The position numbers were made by a program, and so were the translations under genes. Positions 1-8,375 of a stretch of DNA of 64,000 nt are shown piece after piece. Every line of letters starts with the position of its first letter. Within the stretch, counting starts at the first letter, position 1. This DNA comes from an uncultured Lachnospiraceae bacterium (GTDB lineage Bacteria; Bacillota; Clostridia; Lachnospirales; Lachnospiraceae). Under the pieces are notes generated by a model. It ran no database searches and was not told the DNA's origin. It saw nothing but the letters and a program-made list of their open reading frames with translations. The stretch lies in NCBI GenBank assembly GCA_934339135.1, contig CAKRHP010000002.1, positions 183,811 through 247,810 on the forward strand, in the 5' to 3' direction.

Positions 1-698
1 ATTTCTGTCGGTTGTTGTCTCAGGAAATGGAAGTGAACGTGCTTCTTCTCAGCCGCAAGGGGAAGATACTGGGAATGAGGCTTCGCAAGGAAATACCGGC
101 AATACCCCAGATGCAGGATATCAATTATGGGGAATATCTGGAGAAGGACATTCATGAACGGATCCTGAATATATTATCGACCAAAGAAAATGTGAATCTG
201 CTGACGCTGGGATTTAATTTTGAGAGGGTCTGGGATTATCAGGCGATGGTTTCTCCTGTGAATATGGCAGGAAAGAGGCTGGGGACACTTTTTGTATATC
301 GTCAGACAGGAGCGTTTTCTATTGACGATATTATTTTGATGGAGTATGGAATGACCGTGATCGGTCTTGCCATGCAGAGGGCGGAGAGTGAAGAACTTTC
401 CGAGGAGCAGCATAAGGAAAATGACGTTCGTGCGGCCATCAGGACGTTGTCCCGGTTGGAAGCGAAAGCGATGCTTTGTGTGTTAGACGAGCTGGAGGAG
501 TCGGATACGGATATGTTGGTCACAAGCCGTCTCGCGGATCAGGTTGGCATTACCAGGTCGGTGATCGTAAACGGACTGAAAAAATGTGAGAGTGCAGGTA
601 TTATCAGTACACGTTCTGCCGGGATGAAGGGGACAAGTATTCGGTTATTAAATGAATTATTTACCCCGGAGATGATCCGAAACTGTATGGGAGAGTAA
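1..698 (+). CDS. codY: CodY global transcriptional regulator, 5'-truncated by window edge
   Basis: The frame is already open at the left edge (codons from base 3) and stops with TAA at 696-698. About 28-30 N-terminal residues of a protein normally near 259 aa are therefore outside the window. The visible part holds the rest of the GAF-type ligand-sensing domain and, near the C-terminus, the helix-turn-helix with SRLADQVGITRSVIVNGL followed by ESAGIIS and GMKGT, which is diagnostic of CodY. CodY is a cytoplasmic DNA-binding repressor that responds to GTP and branched-chain amino acids in low-GC Gram-positives. It lies just upstream of flgB, the order also known from Bacillus subtilis. No clear CodY box was seen in the gap to flgB. 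Confidence 0.96.
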   Translation, partial: FCRLLSQEMEVNVLLLSRKGKILGMRLRKEIPAIPQMQDINYGEYLEKDIHERILNILSTKENVNLLTLGFNFERVWDYQAMVSPVNMAGKRLGTLFVYRQTGAFSIDDIILMEYGMTVIGLAMQRAESEELSEEQHKENDVRAAIRTLSRLEAKAMLCVLDELEESDTDMLVTSRLADQVGITRSVIVNGLKKCESAGIISTRSAGMKGTSIRLLNELFTPEMIRNCMGE

Positions 699-728
699 AA
701 TCTACAAATAGGTCTTGTTTTTTTTATG

Positions 729-757
729 ATTTTCTTTATAATTATATGTAGTATAAT
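729..757 (+). promoter_or_regulatory. Candidate promoter ahead of flgB
   Basis: The codY-flgB gap is AT-rich and holds a perfect TATAAT at 752-757. The matching -35 position is poor, so this is only a candidate sigma-A start for the flagellar operon. An eight-T run at about 719-726 follows the codY stop but no clear hairpin precedes it, so read-through from codY is also possible. Confidence 0.3.
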
Positions 758-820
758 TGTGTTTACAGTAAGACGAGATCTGTAGTAGAGATGCATGTTA
801 CATAGATGAGGAGGTTTTCC

Positions 821-1219
821 ATGATTTCATCAGGAGCATTTGATTATATCAATGTGTTGGAAAAAACCGCAGACGCAAGCTGGCTGCGGCATTCTGTTAT
901 TTCCAATAATATTGCCAATGCGGATACACCGACCTATAAGCGGAAGGATGTTAATTTTCAAAGTTATCTGGAGGAACAGTTGAGCGGAGGCGTGTCTCTG
1001 GATGATGAAGTGGCAGATGCAGAACTGGATCTGCTCAACGGCAATGTATACACAGATTACAGCACCGTAAGTTATCGTCTGGATGGCAATAATGTAGATA
1101 TTGATACAGAAAATTCTTATATGGCACAAAACCAGATTAAGTATTATACCGTATTGGATTCCATATCGCAGGAATTTTCCAGACTGCGCAGCGTGTGCAA
1201 GAGCGGAAACGGTTCATGA
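821..1219 (+). CDS. flgB: Flagellar basal-body rod protein FlgB
   Basis: 132 aa. FlgB is a proximal rod subunit exported through the flagellar type III apparatus and assembled in the cell envelope. The N-terminal rod signature is visible (LRHSVISNNIANADTPTYKR), and the C-terminal helix contains NSYMAQNQIKYYTVLD, as in rod proteins. I chose ATG 821 over an upstream ATG at 806 because GAGGAGG at 808-814 sits six bases before 821 and would be destroyed as a leader by the earlier start. It is the first gene of the flagellar run and is followed by flgC after 50 bases. Confidence 0.96.
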   Translation: MISSGAFDYINVLEKTADASWLRHSVISNNIANADTPTYKRKDVNFQSYLEEQLSGGVSLDDEVADAELDLLNGNVYTDYSTVSYRLDGNNVDIDTENSYMAQNQIKYYTVLDSISQEFSRLRSVCKSGNGS

Positions 1220-1269
1220 TGACACACATCGTTGACTGATAGTTGGTTTCGGAAAGGATGGAGAGATAA

Positions 1270-1716
1270 ATGGGTGTATTTTCTGCATTTGATGTAAGTG
1301 CCAGTGGCATGACGGCGCAGAGGACGCGTTTGGATGTGATTTCCCAGAATATTGCTAATGTGAATTCTACCAGAGATGCCGACGGCAATGTTTATAAACG
1401 TAAAACAGTTGTATTTCAGGAAAAGGCGTATTATTCCTTTGATGATGCATTGACGTCAGCAACCGGTATGTATGGAAAGGTTGGAAATGGTGTAAAGATA
1501 CGTCAGATCACGGAGGACACCGATACGGAGGGAAGAATGGTTTATGACCCATCCAATCCTGATGCGGACGAGAATGGTTATGTTACATACCCAAATGTTA
1601 ATACAGTGACAGAAATGACAAATATGATCGATGCCAGTCGTTCTTATGAGGCAAATGTTACAGCATTTAATGCGGCCAAAAATATGGCCCTGAAGGCATT
1701 AGAAGTTGGCAAATAA
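1270..1716 (+). CDS. flgC: Flagellar basal-body rod protein FlgC
   Basis: 148 aa, the usual FlgC length. FlgC is the second proximal rod subunit. The N-terminus has the flagellar rod/hook family motif (SASGMTAQRTRLDVISQNIA followed by NVNSTRDADGNVYKRK) and the C-terminus has the matching MIDASRSYEANVTAFNAAKNM helix. FlgC typically carries VNTVTEMTNMIDASRSYEAN, and it is present here. The start follows GGATGGAGAG. The gap to fliE contains two small hairpins, listed separately. Confidence 0.97.
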   Translation: MGVFSAFDVSASGMTAQRTRLDVISQNIANVNSTRDADGNVYKRKTVVFQEKAYYSFDDALTSATGMYGKVGNGVKIRQITEDTDTEGRMVYDPSNPDADENGYVTYPNVNTVTEMTNMIDASRSYEANVTAFNAAKNMALKALEVGK

Positions 1717-1723
1717 TATATTG

Positions 1724-1798
1724 ATATACCAGCGTAGACCAGGGAGGGGAAAGACGCTATATAGAAAATGATCATCCGTTGCGGAGCAAATAACGGAT
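1724..1798 (+). other. Two hairpins in the flgC-fliE gap
   Basis: The first pairs ATATA-(cc)-AGCGT (1724-1735) with ACGCTATAT (1754-1762). The second pairs ATCCGTT (1774-1780) perfectly with AACGGAT (1792-1798) around an 11-nt loop. Neither is followed by a T run. They end just before the fliE ribosome binding site at 1811-1816 and could affect mRNA stability or fliE translation. Function is not known. Confidence 0.4.
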
Positions 1799-1821
1799 TG
1801 GTCAAAGAATGGAGAGTATAT

Positions 1822-2154
1822 ATGGAATTATCAGCACTATCAAATGTGGATTTGATCAATGCTTTTAAGGTCCCACAGATATCATCATCGATGGATGACA
1901 GCAGTACGGGGACAGTACAGGGAAACGGAGCCTTTAAGGCATTGTTTGATTCAGCGGCTAATATGATCAGTGATGCCAATGATTACAGTAATGCGGCTGA
2001 GGTGGAGGAAATGAAGTACTCAATGGGAGAGACAGAGAGCATTCATGATCTTCAGATTGCACAGCAGAAGGCAAATATTTCGTTGCAGTATGTTGTGGCA
2101 GTGAGAGACTCCTTTATGTCAGGCTACAAAGAATTGATGAACCTGCAGTTTTAA
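1822..2154 (+). CDS. fliE: Flagellar hook-basal body complex protein FliE
   Basis: 110 aa. FliE connects the MS ring to the rod and is one of the first substrates of the export gate. The C-terminal half shows the family pattern: ESIHDLQIAQQKANISLQYV followed by AVRDSFMSGYKELMNLQF. I placed the start at ATG 1822 because GGAGAG (1811-1816) precedes it, although the open frame extends back to 1768; the extra 18 residues are unlike the family. It is followed by fliF after 73 bases. Confidence 0.95.
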   Translation: MELSALSNVDLINAFKVPQISSSMDDSSTGTVQGNGAFKALFDSAANMISDANDYSNAAEVEEMKYSMGETESIHDLQIAQQKANISLQYVVAVRDSFMSGYKELMNLQF

Positions 2155-2227
2155 TGTATCATAATATGAAAAGCAGAGAAGGATCATCAATTTGGATGGC
2201 ATAGACAAATGTTAGGAGAGTTGTATT

Positions 2228-3850
2228 ATGAAGGAAAGAGTACAGGAAATTCCAGCAAAGGTAGTGGAATTCTGGAATAGATATACAAGCAGACAGAAAA
2301 CCATAATTATATCGGTCATATGTGTTGTACTGGTATTGATCGGTGTGATGGCATATCTTGTCTCACGTCCTACATGGACAAGGTTTCAGCAATTCAGCAA
2401 TCTGGACGATGCATCCAGCATGGTAAAGGCATTGGATGATGAAGGGATTGCCAATAAAAGCTCAAAGGATGGTCTGACGTTATATGTCCACGATCAGGAT
2501 ATGACAAAGGCCTTTTACTGCATGAGTGATAATAATCTCACGGATAAAGGATATACCTGGGATGATGCGTTTAATAACAGCATTTCTACCACAGAGAGTG
2601 AGAAGAACCAAAAACGGGTGCTCGCTCTGCAGAGTGAATTAAAAGCAAGTATGGTGCAGTATTCCTTTATTGATGATGCCAAGGTCTTTATAGATGTGCC
2701 GGAAAGTACATACAGCATTTTGGACGAGGAAAATGTCACCTCTGTGACAGCAATGGTTGATGTAAACCAGAAAAACGAAAAGCAGCTGACCTCGGATGTG
2801 GCACAGAATCTGGCATACTGGCTGGCGAATGCAGTTGGTACGGATGTGGATCATGTCATTATCAATGATTATAATGGAAAATGTTTATATAATGGTTTTA
2901 CCAGTGATGGACTTGGAGGAGATCTTACAGGTGGTTCGACGGAGTATTGTGAGCGATTAAGAAATACCATCGCATCCAATCTGGTAGATCTTTTGGTGCG
3001 CTGTGGTTATGATGATGTACAGGTCGGAACGCAGGGAATCCAGTTCAATATGAACAAGATTGAGACTCTGACCAAAAAATATAGTGTCGCAGATGGTCGG
3101 GATTATGGATATCCCACCAATTATGTTCATTCTAAAAATGAGGGATCTTCCGGTACGGTCAGTGGTGTTCCGGGCACAGATTCTAATGACAATGACGAGA
3201 CGGATTATGTCATTAATGATGGTAATTCCAACAGTTCTTCTCAGGAATATGAAAAGCTTACCGGTCTTCTGACGGATGAGACTATTGAAAATATCAAACA
3301 GGAGAAGCCGGCGATACAGCTGGATCAGTCCTCTCTTGGGATTGTTGTGACCAGATATAAGGTATATGATGAGGCACAGCTGGAAAAGGATGGCACTCTT
3401 GATAACATGACCTTTGATGAGTTTATGGCCCAGAACAATCAGACAACGACATTTACAGTGCCAAACACAGAGATACAGCTTCTTTCCAGTGCATCTGGTG
3501 TTGCTGCTGGTTCTATTACCGTTGTGGGATATGAAGTTCCGAAGTTCGTACAGAAAACAACCAAGAGTCGTAGTATCTCAGATTATCTGATGATCATACT
3601 GGCGGTACTGATCATTGCACTGCTGATCTTTGTGGTAGTACGTGGAACAGCACCGGTTGCTGTTGCTGACGAAGAGCCGGAGCTTTCAGTAGAACAGCTT
3701 CTGGCGACTACAAAGGAAAATCAGTCCTTAGAGGATATTGAGTTTAGTGATAAGTCTGAGACGAGAAAGATGATAGAAAAATTTGTCGATGAAAATCCGG
3801 AGGCGGTTGCCCAGCTGCTTCGTAACTGGATCTCAGACGACTGGGAATAA
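2228..3850 (+). CDS. fliF: Flagellar MS-ring protein FliF
   Basis: 540 aa, normal for FliF. It forms the MS ring in the cytoplasmic membrane, the platform for the switch and the export apparatus. Transmembrane segments are seen at about residues 25-46 (TIIISVICVVLVLIGVMAYL) and 452-472 (YLMIILAVLIIALLIFVVV), enclosing the extracytoplasmic ring-building domains and a Ser/Asn/Asp-rich variable stretch near residues 300-340. The final segment, with MIEKFVDENPEAVAQLLRNW, is the FliG-binding tail. The first domain has the FSNLDDASSMVKALDDEGI pattern of the secretin/TadE-like ring-building motif. Confidence 0.97.
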   Translation: MKERVQEIPAKVVEFWNRYTSRQKTIIISVICVVLVLIGVMAYLVSRPTWTRFQQFSNLDDASSMVKALDDEGIANKSSKDGLTLYVHDQDMTKAFYCMSDNNLTDKGYTWDDAFNNSISTTESEKNQKRVLALQSELKASMVQYSFIDDAKVFIDVPESTYSILDEENVTSVTAMVDVNQKNEKQLTSDVAQNLAYWLANAVGTDVDHVIINDYNGKCLYNGFTSDGLGGDLTGGSTEYCERLRNTIASNLVDLLVRCGYDDVQVGTQGIQFNMNKIETLTKKYSVADGRDYGYPTNYVHSKNEGSSGTVSGVPGTDSNDNDETDYVINDGNSNSSSQEYEKLTGLLTDETIENIKQEKPAIQLDQSSLGIVVTRYKVYDEAQLEKDGTLDNMTFDEFMAQNNQTTTFTVPNTEIQLLSSASGVAAGSITVVGYEVPKFVQKTTKSRSISDYLMIILAVLIIALLIFVVVRGTAPVAVADEEPELSVEQLLATTKENQSLEDIEFSDKSETRKMIEKFVDENPEAVAQLLRNWISDDWE

Positions 3851-3863
3851 TTGTATGAATATT

Positions 3864-3894
3864 ATAAAGGAATTGCAGTGTGCAATTCCTTTAT
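3864..3894 (+). other. Perfect 14-bp hairpin between fliF and fliG
   Basis: ATAAAGGAATTGCA (3864-3877) pairs perfectly with TGCAATTCCTTTAT (3881-3894) around a GTG loop. It begins 13 bases after the fliF stop. There is no T tract after it, so it is not a standard intrinsic terminator. It may be an mRNA stability or processing element inside the operon. Confidence 0.6.
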
Positions 3895-3951
3895 CCGCTA
3901 TAATTGGAAGATAATGATGCCACAGATCTGAGGCAGAAATGGAGGATGAAA

Positions 3952-4962
3952 ATGGCAAAGTCAGAGGAAATATCAGGGATCCAGAAAGCGGCAATCCTTT
4001 TGATCGCATTAGGACCGGACAAGTCTTCGTCTGTATTTAAGCATTTGAAGGAGGACGAAATTGAGCAGATCACGCTGGAGATTGCCAATACCAGGAGTGT
4101 ATCTCCTTCGGTAAAGGATAAAGTGATGGATGAGTTTTATGAGGTGTGTCTGGCTCAACAATATATTGCAGAAGGTGGTATCGGATATGCCAAGGATCTT
4201 TTGGAAAAGGCTCTTGGTGCGGAAAGGGCAAGAGATGTGATCGGAAAGCTGACGGCTTCTCTGCAAGTCCGTCCTTTCGAGTTTGTCCGCAAGACAGATG
4301 CCAGCCAGCTTCTGAATTTTATTCAGGACGAGCACCCTCAGACCATTGCATTGATCTTATCATACCTGTCTTCCGCACAGGCATCGGTCATTATATCGGC
4401 ATTATCGCCGGATAAGCAGACGGATGTGGCAAAGCGTATTGCCCAGATGGACCGGACTTCACCGGATGTGATCAAGGAAGTGGAGAAGGTGCTGGAGCAG
4501 AAACTTGCGTCTCTTGTTAATCAGGATTACACCATTGTGGGTGGTGTCGATGCGATCGTAGATATTTTGAATACTGTAGATCGAGGAACAGAGAAGCATA
4601 TTATGGAGAGCATGGAAATTGAGGATCCGGAGCTTGCAGACGAGATCCGCAAGAAGATGTTTGTATTCGAGGATATTCTTTCTTTGGACGATCGCTCCGT
4701 ACAGCGTGTGCTTCGTGAGGTAGATAACAATGAACTTGCTGTGGCATTGAAGGGATCCAATGAAGAGGTTCAGAATCTTATTTTCAACAACCTTTCAAAA
4801 CGTCTGGCTACAATGATCAAAGAGGATATGGAATTTATGGGTCCTGTTCGTATGAAGGATGTTGAGGAAGCACAGCAAAAGATTGTAAACATTATCAGAA
4901 AGCTGGAGGATTCTGCGGAGATCATCATTTCCAGAGGTGGAGGTGACGAGATCGTTGTCTAA
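3952..4962 (+). CDS. fliG: Flagellar motor switch protein FliG
   Basis: 336 aa, matching the family. FliG links the MS ring to the C ring and receives torque from MotA. The N-domain begins SGIQKAAILLIALGPDKSSSV, the middle domain holds the EHPQTIALILSYL motif (the EHPQ patch that touches FliM), and the C-terminal charged torque helix is present around DILSLDDRSVQRVLREVDNN. I used ATG 3952, behind GGAGG at 3941-3945, rather than a TTG at 3904 that would add 16 atypical residues. Its end overlaps fliH. Confidence 0.97.
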   Translation: MAKSEEISGIQKAAILLIALGPDKSSSVFKHLKEDEIEQITLEIANTRSVSPSVKDKVMDEFYEVCLAQQYIAEGGIGYAKDLLEKALGAERARDVIGKLTASLQVRPFEFVRKTDASQLLNFIQDEHPQTIALILSYLSSAQASVIISALSPDKQTDVAKRIAQMDRTSPDVIKEVEKVLEQKLASLVNQDYTIVGGVDAIVDILNTVDRGTEKHIMESMEIEDPELADEIRKKMFVFEDILSLDDRSVQRVLREVDNNELAVALKGSNEEVQNLIFNNLSKRLATMIKEDMEFMGPVRMKDVEEAQQKIVNIIRKLEDSAEIIISRGGGDEIVV

Positions 4963-5767
4963 TTTGATAAAATCCGTATATTTTCAGATGGATCAGGATG
5001 ATACCAGAGTGATCGATTCTGATCATCAGATGGTACAGTTTGTACCGCAGTTGCTACAGACAGAAACGGTTTCTTCGGAAGCGGATCCGGAAAGTCAAGA
5101 GGAAGGCTTTCAGGGTGGAATGAATGTCCTAAATTTGGATGATGTCCGTCGGGAAGAACGGGAAAAGATGCAGGAGGAGACCTCTCAGGAGAGAGAGGAG
5201 CTTCTGGCTCAGGCTCACAGAGAGGCGCAGGAAATCGTGCAGAGAGCACAGGAGGAAGCGTCACAGATTCGGGAGCAGGCACAGGAGGAAGGCCGGAATG
5301 AGGGCTTTGAACAGGGACAGGCACAGGCTCAGGAACGCTTGCAGGAGGCTGCATTAAAATTACAGAAGCAGATGGAGAAAGAACGACAGGAGCTTAAAGA
5401 GCAGGAGAAGGCACTGGAGCCGAAATATGCAGAGATTATGGCTGCCTTGATTGAAAAGATCACCGGAGTTCTTTGTTCTGATAAAAAGGATGTGATTGTG
5501 TATCTGATCCATCAGGCGCTGAATCAATTAGAAAAGACAAGAGCGGTAAACTTAAGAGTTTCAAAAGCAGATATTTTAAGGGTCTCTGCAAACAAAGAAG
5601 AATTGAAAAAATGTGTTTCGGAAGGTGTTGAATTTGATATTACCGAGGATGACAGCTTGAAAGAAAACCAGTGCATAATTGAGACGGATCAAAGGATCAT
5701 TGACTGCAGTCTGGATGTACAGCTTCAGAATTTAAGAGATCAGATTAAAATGCTGACGATCATGTAG
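4955..5767 (+). CDS. fliH: Flagellar assembly protein FliH
   Basis: About 270 aa. FliH is the cytoplasmic peripheral-stalk-like partner that holds the FliI ATPase and escorts it to the export gate. The middle (residues about 65-165) is a very Glu/Gln/Ala-rich coiled coil with repeated GxxxG-like spacing, and the C-terminal part resembles V-ATPase subunit E. The start is uncertain: TTG 4955 gives the usual FliH opening (SNLIKS), lies 11 bases after GGAGG (4939-4943) and overlaps fliG by eight bases. GTG 4937 or 4943 is also in frame. It is followed by fliI after 20 bases. Confidence 0.92.
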   Translation: MSNLIKSVYFQMDQDDTRVIDSDHQMVQFVPQLLQTETVSSEADPESQEEGFQGGMNVLNLDDVRREEREKMQEETSQEREELLAQAHREAQEIVQRAQEEASQIREQAQEEGRNEGFEQGQAQAQERLQEAALKLQKQMEKERQELKEQEKALEPKYAEIMAALIEKITGVLCSDKKDVIVYLIHQALNQLEKTRAVNLRVSKADILRVSANKEELKKCVSEGVEFDITEDDSLKENQCIIETDQRIIDCSLDVQLQNLRDQIKMLTIM

Positions 5768-5787
5768 ATGCCTGGGGAGGAAAAAGG

Positions 5788-7107
5788 ATGGTTGATATTG
5801 ACCTGTCAAAATATAAAATATTGTTAAACCAATCCTATGAAAAAAAGCTTGGTAAAGTGGCAAAGGTTGTGGGACTTACGGTGGAGTCCATTGGTCCTGC
5901 CGCTAAGTTAAATGATCTGTGTCATATTATCACACAGGATAAAGATCAAGTGATCAATGCGGAGGTAGTTGGATTCCGAGATGACCGGGTGTTGTTGATG
6001 CCATATGATCAGACAGCCGGAGTGGGACTTGGCAGCCGTGTGGAAAATACGGGGGCTCCGTTAAAGGTTATGGTTGGGGATGAACTTCTAGGTAAGGTTT
6101 TAGATGGTTTGGGTAATCCTATCGATGGCTCGGAGCTTCACTGCTCCTCTGGTTATTCTGTACAGGCGCAGCCGCCGGACCCTTTGACCAGAGAGTTGAT
6201 CGATACGGTGCTTCCACTGGGAGTAAAGGCGGTAGATGGTCTGATCACTGTGGGCAAGGGACAGAGGATTGGTATTTTTGCCGGAAGTGGTGTAGGTAAA
6301 AGTACCCTGATGGGAATGTTTGCCAGAAATACAAAGGCGGACATCAATGTGATCGCGCTGATCGGTGAGCGAGGCCGTGAGGTACGGGAGTTTATTGAGA
6401 GAGATCTGGGACCGGAAGGAATGAAGCGGTCTGTCGTGGTAGTAGCAACCTCTGATAAACCGGCGTTGATCCGTAAAAAGGCGGCGATGACGGCAACTGC
6501 GGTAGCGGAGTATTTCAGAGATCAGGGAAGAGACGTACTTTTGATGATGGATTCCCTGACACGTTTTTCTATGGCACAGAGAGAAATCGGGCTTGCCTCG
6601 GGAGAACCACCGGTATCCAGAGGATATCCGCCAAGTGTTTATGGGGAGATGCCACAGCTTCTGGAGAGGGCAGGACGTTCGGATAAAGGCTCTATTACAG
6701 GGCTGTATACCGTATTGGTTGACGGTGACGATTTCAATGAGCCGATTGCAGATACCGCACGAAGCATTCTGGATGGTCATATTGTGCTGGATCGTAAGAT
6801 CGCGCAAAAGAATCATTATCCGGCGATTGATGTGCTCCAAAGTATTTCCCGTGTTATGAGCAGTATTGTGGATTCGCAGCACAAAAAGGCGGCCGGTCAG
6901 CTAAAAAACGTACTGGCAACCTACGCAGAGGCAGAGGACCTGGTGAATATTGGTGCTTATAAAGCGGGTTCGAATCCATCCATTGATTACGCATTGTCCA
7001 AAATCGATGCAGTGAATCAGTTTTTACAGCAGGATGTCTATGAAAAAATTAGCTTTGAAGAGAGCATCCAGCGGTTAGAAGAGCTTTTTCCGGAGGAGGA
7101 TTCATAA
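5788..7107 (+). CDS. fliI: Flagellum-specific ATP synthase FliI
   Basis: 439 aa. FliI is the export ATPase of the flagellar type III system and is related to the F1 beta subunit. Walker A is GIFAGSGVGKST (about residues 162-173), Walker B is VLLMMDSLTRF (about 249-259), and the signatures ALIGERGREV and SVYGEMPQLLERAGR are present. A strong GGGGAGGAAAAAGG leader precedes ATG 5788. fliJ starts four bases after the stop, consistent with coupled synthesis of FliH-FliI-FliJ. Confidence 0.98.
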   Translation: MVDIDLSKYKILLNQSYEKKLGKVAKVVGLTVESIGPAAKLNDLCHIITQDKDQVINAEVVGFRDDRVLLMPYDQTAGVGLGSRVENTGAPLKVMVGDELLGKVLDGLGNPIDGSELHCSSGYSVQAQPPDPLTRELIDTVLPLGVKAVDGLITVGKGQRIGIFAGSGVGKSTLMGMFARNTKADINVIALIGERGREVREFIERDLGPEGMKRSVVVVATSDKPALIRKKAAMTATAVAEYFRDQGRDVLLMMDSLTRFSMAQREIGLASGEPPVSRGYPPSVYGEMPQLLERAGRSDKGSITGLYTVLVDGDDFNEPIADTARSILDGHIVLDRKIAQKNHYPAIDVLQSISRVMSSIVDSQHKKAAGQLKNVLATYAEAEDLVNIGAYKAGSNPSIDYALSKIDAVNQFLQQDVYEKISFEESIQRLEELFPEEDS

Positions 7108-7110
7108 TAG

Positions 7111-7566
7111 ATGGCCAGATTTATTTTTTCTTTGGAGAGTATTTTGCAGATCAAATGGAAGCTGGAAGATCAGGCAAAAGCGGAATATGCAGTGCAGATG
7201 GCACAGCTTCAGAGGGAGCAGGAAAAATTGGAAGCACTTCAGAAGCATAAAGAGGAAGTACAGGAGCAGCTTCGACAGCAGATCTGTGCAGTGCTTGATC
7301 TTTTTATGATACGGCAGTTGGAGGATGGTATAGAAAACATCAAGTATAATATTAATTTACAGAAAATTGTAGTGTTCAATCAGCAGAAACAGGTGACACA
7401 GGCCCGGGGAAAACTGAACGAAGCCATGAAAGAGCGAAAAACATACGAGAAATTGAAGGAAAATGCGTTTGAGGAATTCAAAAAAGAATTGAATGCCGAA
7501 GAACAAAAAGAAATAAATGAATTAGTCAGCTTTCGTTTTGGCAGGGAAGCAGGCAGAGAGGGGTAA
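7111..7566 (+). CDS. fliJ: Flagellar export protein FliJ
   Basis: 151 aa and almost entirely helical. It begins ARFIFSLESILQIKWKLEDQ, the typical FliJ opening, and then forms an antiparallel coiled coil rich in Lys, Glu and Gln. FliJ occupies the centre of the FliI hexamer like the gamma subunit of F1 and helps load chaperone-substrate complexes. Identification rests on the N-terminal pattern, the length and the position directly after fliI. Confidence 0.93.
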   Translation: MARFIFSLESILQIKWKLEDQAKAEYAVQMAQLQREQEKLEALQKHKEEVQEQLRQQICAVLDLFMIRQLEDGIENIKYNINLQKIVVFNQQKQVTQARGKLNEAMKERKTYEKLKENAFEEFKKELNAEEQKEINELVSFRFGREAGREG

Positions 7567-7571
7567 GTATA

Positions 7572-8318
7572 ATGGCAAAAAATGACGATAATATGTTAGA
7601 CAGAGAAAAAGGTGGAAGCCGGATTGTAACGATATTGATCGCTCTTGCGATCATTGCCATATGGCTGGTTATCTTTGCCTGCCTGATCAAGTTTGATGTG
7701 GGAGGCATCGGAAGCAATGTTTTGTATCCGGTATTGAAGGATGTACCGGTGGTGAACCGGATCCTGCCGACACCGTCCGAGGAGGATCAGGCGAAAGAGG
7801 GAAATTATGAGTATACGACATTAAAGTCTGCCAATGCAAGAATTAAGGAGCTGGAGAGCCAACTGGATTCTGAAAACGGGACTACGACAGCCAATGCCGA
7901 TTATATAGCAGATCTGGAAGCACAGGTAAAAAAGCTTCAGAAGTATAAAGACTCTGAGGATGCGTTTAACAAGCGTGTGAAGGAGTTCGATGAAAAGGTT
8001 GTCTTTAATGACAAGGCACCGGATATTTCAGAATATCAGAGTTATTATGAGCAGATCCAGCCGGACAATGCAGAAAAGATTTACCGACAGGTATTGAAGA
8101 AACAGCAGTATTCCAAGAAGGCGGAAACACTTGGTACATATTATGCCAATATGGATGCGGCGGCAGCGGCAGTAAGACTGTCTGAAATGACAGAGGATCT
8201 GGATCTGGTATGTGACATTCTGCAGAATATGCAGGAAAAGAAGGCTGCAGCAATCTTGGAGCAGATGGATAGTGCTTATGCGGCTCAGATTACGAAAAAG
8301 ATATCTGCGGTAGATTAG
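7572..8318 (+). CDS. MotE-like membrane protein of the flagellar locus
   Basis: 248 aa. After a short charged N-terminus there is one transmembrane segment (about residues 20-42, IVTILIALAIIAIWLVIFAC), a periplasm-side or cytoplasmic coiled coil (about 90-135), and a C-terminal helical domain with AAAAVRLSEMTEDLDLVCDI followed by LQNMQEKKAAAILEQMDS. That pattern is the MgtE N-domain/FliG-like fold found in MotE and in B. subtilis YlxF, which lies at this same spot between fliJ and fliK. Its job is probably motor or stator assembly, but this is inferred from family and position. Confidence 0.82.
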   Translation: MAKNDDNMLDREKGGSRIVTILIALAIIAIWLVIFACLIKFDVGGIGSNVLYPVLKDVPVVNRILPTPSEEDQAKEGNYEYTTLKSANARIKELESQLDSENGTTTANADYIADLEAQVKKLQKYKDSEDAFNKRVKEFDEKVVFNDKAPDISEYQSYYEQIQPDNAEKIYRQVLKKQQYSKKAETLGTYYANMDAAAAAVRLSEMTEDLDLVCDILQNMQEKKAAAILEQMDSAYAAQITKKISAVD

Positions 8319-8375
8319 TTTGTTGTCTGCGGAGTATTCCGTTGACATAGATTATTTCAAGAAAAAGGAGGTGAA

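Noticed and set aside
6100..6882. 260-codon open frame on the minus strand inside fliI
   Set aside because: It lies entirely opposite a fully conserved ATPase gene, has no ribosome binding site and no recognisable motif; it is a codon-bias shadow.
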